Shown in pieces: positions 33,390 to 33,429 of a stretch of 33,429 nucleotides of DNA. A program made the position numbers and the translations under genes. The stretch is taken from assembly GCA_000403945.1 (NCBI GenBank), contig APFI01000315.1:1-33429 (forward strand). Direction: 5' to 3'. A model generated the notes under the pieces. It searched no databases. It saw only the letters and a program-made list of their open reading frames with translations, and was not told the DNA's origin. The DNA comes from Desulfovibrio sp. Dsv1. GTDB lineage: Bacteria; Desulfobacterota; Desulfovibrionia; Desulfovibrionales; Desulfovibrionaceae. Positions within the stretch are counted from its first letter, which is position 1. Each line of letters opens with the position of its first letter.

Positions 33390-33429
33390 ATGTTGACAGA
33401 CGCCAAGATTAGAACTCTCCCCCTGCCGG
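33390..33429 (+). CDS. Tyrosine integrase, N-terminal fragment (runs off window)
   Basis: Only the first 13 codons are inside the window, reading MLTDAKIRTLPLP. This resembles the start of P4-type tyrosine integrases, whose N-terminal arm-binding domain begins with a similar LTDxKIRxLxP pattern. Position supports it: same strand, 200 bases after a tRNA gene, behind repeated short motifs. The ribosome site is weak (GAGAG). The call rests on a very short sequence and on context. Confidence 0.6.
   Translation, partial: MLTDAKIRTLPLP

Overview
The window is GC-rich, densely coded and chromosomal. It most resembles a Desulfovibrio-type sulfate reducer, probably near the D. desulfuricans group. 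The reasons are a Desulfovibrio-style short-chain flavodoxin behind a Desulfovibrio-type Fur box, a TtuA-type tRNA thiolase, and a selenoprotein glycine reductase system. The genus is an inference; no rRNA gene is present.

Layout. (1) 93-4302, minus strand: asd, a class IV aminotransferase, a glycosyltransferase and a TtuA-like tRNA thiolase, closely spaced and probably co-transcribed. (2) 4479-12629, plus strand: a promoter, a single-aptamer glycine riboswitch, then grdX-grdE-grdB-trxB-grdC-grdD-trxA-grdA. This is a complete Stickland-type glycine reductase operon. grdB and grdA each contain an in-frame UGA at the known selenocysteine position, so plain ORF calling would truncate both. (3) 12630-12931: a structured repeat-like intergenic element and a terminator hairpin. 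(4) 12932-16700: a hexapeptide acyltransferase, then a helicase fused in frame to a DEDD exonuclease (MrfA/MrfB-like). The fusion is interrupted by a TAG at codon 528. (5) 16701-17558: about 860 bases of mostly non-coding sequence with a MITE-like inverted-repeat element, an 18-bp perfect hairpin and a Fur box, leading into flavodoxin. (6) 18124-22661, minus strand: a complete branched-chain-type amino-acid ABC transporter (livKHMGF). (7) 23078-32250, plus strand: a glycogen cluster of GH133 debranching enzyme, GT4 glycosyltransferase, GH57 hydrolase, and a 1419-residue protein joining a eukaryote-type (GT3) glycogen synthase to a GT35 alpha-glucan phosphorylase. (8) 32276-33429: a terminator, a broken HxlR-type regulator, tRNA-Ser(CGA), and the first 13 codons of a tyrosine integrase at the window edge. 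The last two suggest an integrated element using this tRNA as its attachment site.

How it works together. The grd operon can reduce glycine to acetyl phosphate and ammonia using electrons from its own NADPH-thioredoxin pair. The riboswitch ties expression to glycine. The liv transporter could supply amino acids, but its substrate cannot be read from sequence. The glycogen cluster provides polymer synthesis, debranching and phosphorolysis, with opposing activities in one polypeptide. The right end shows signs of gene decay and mobile DNA.
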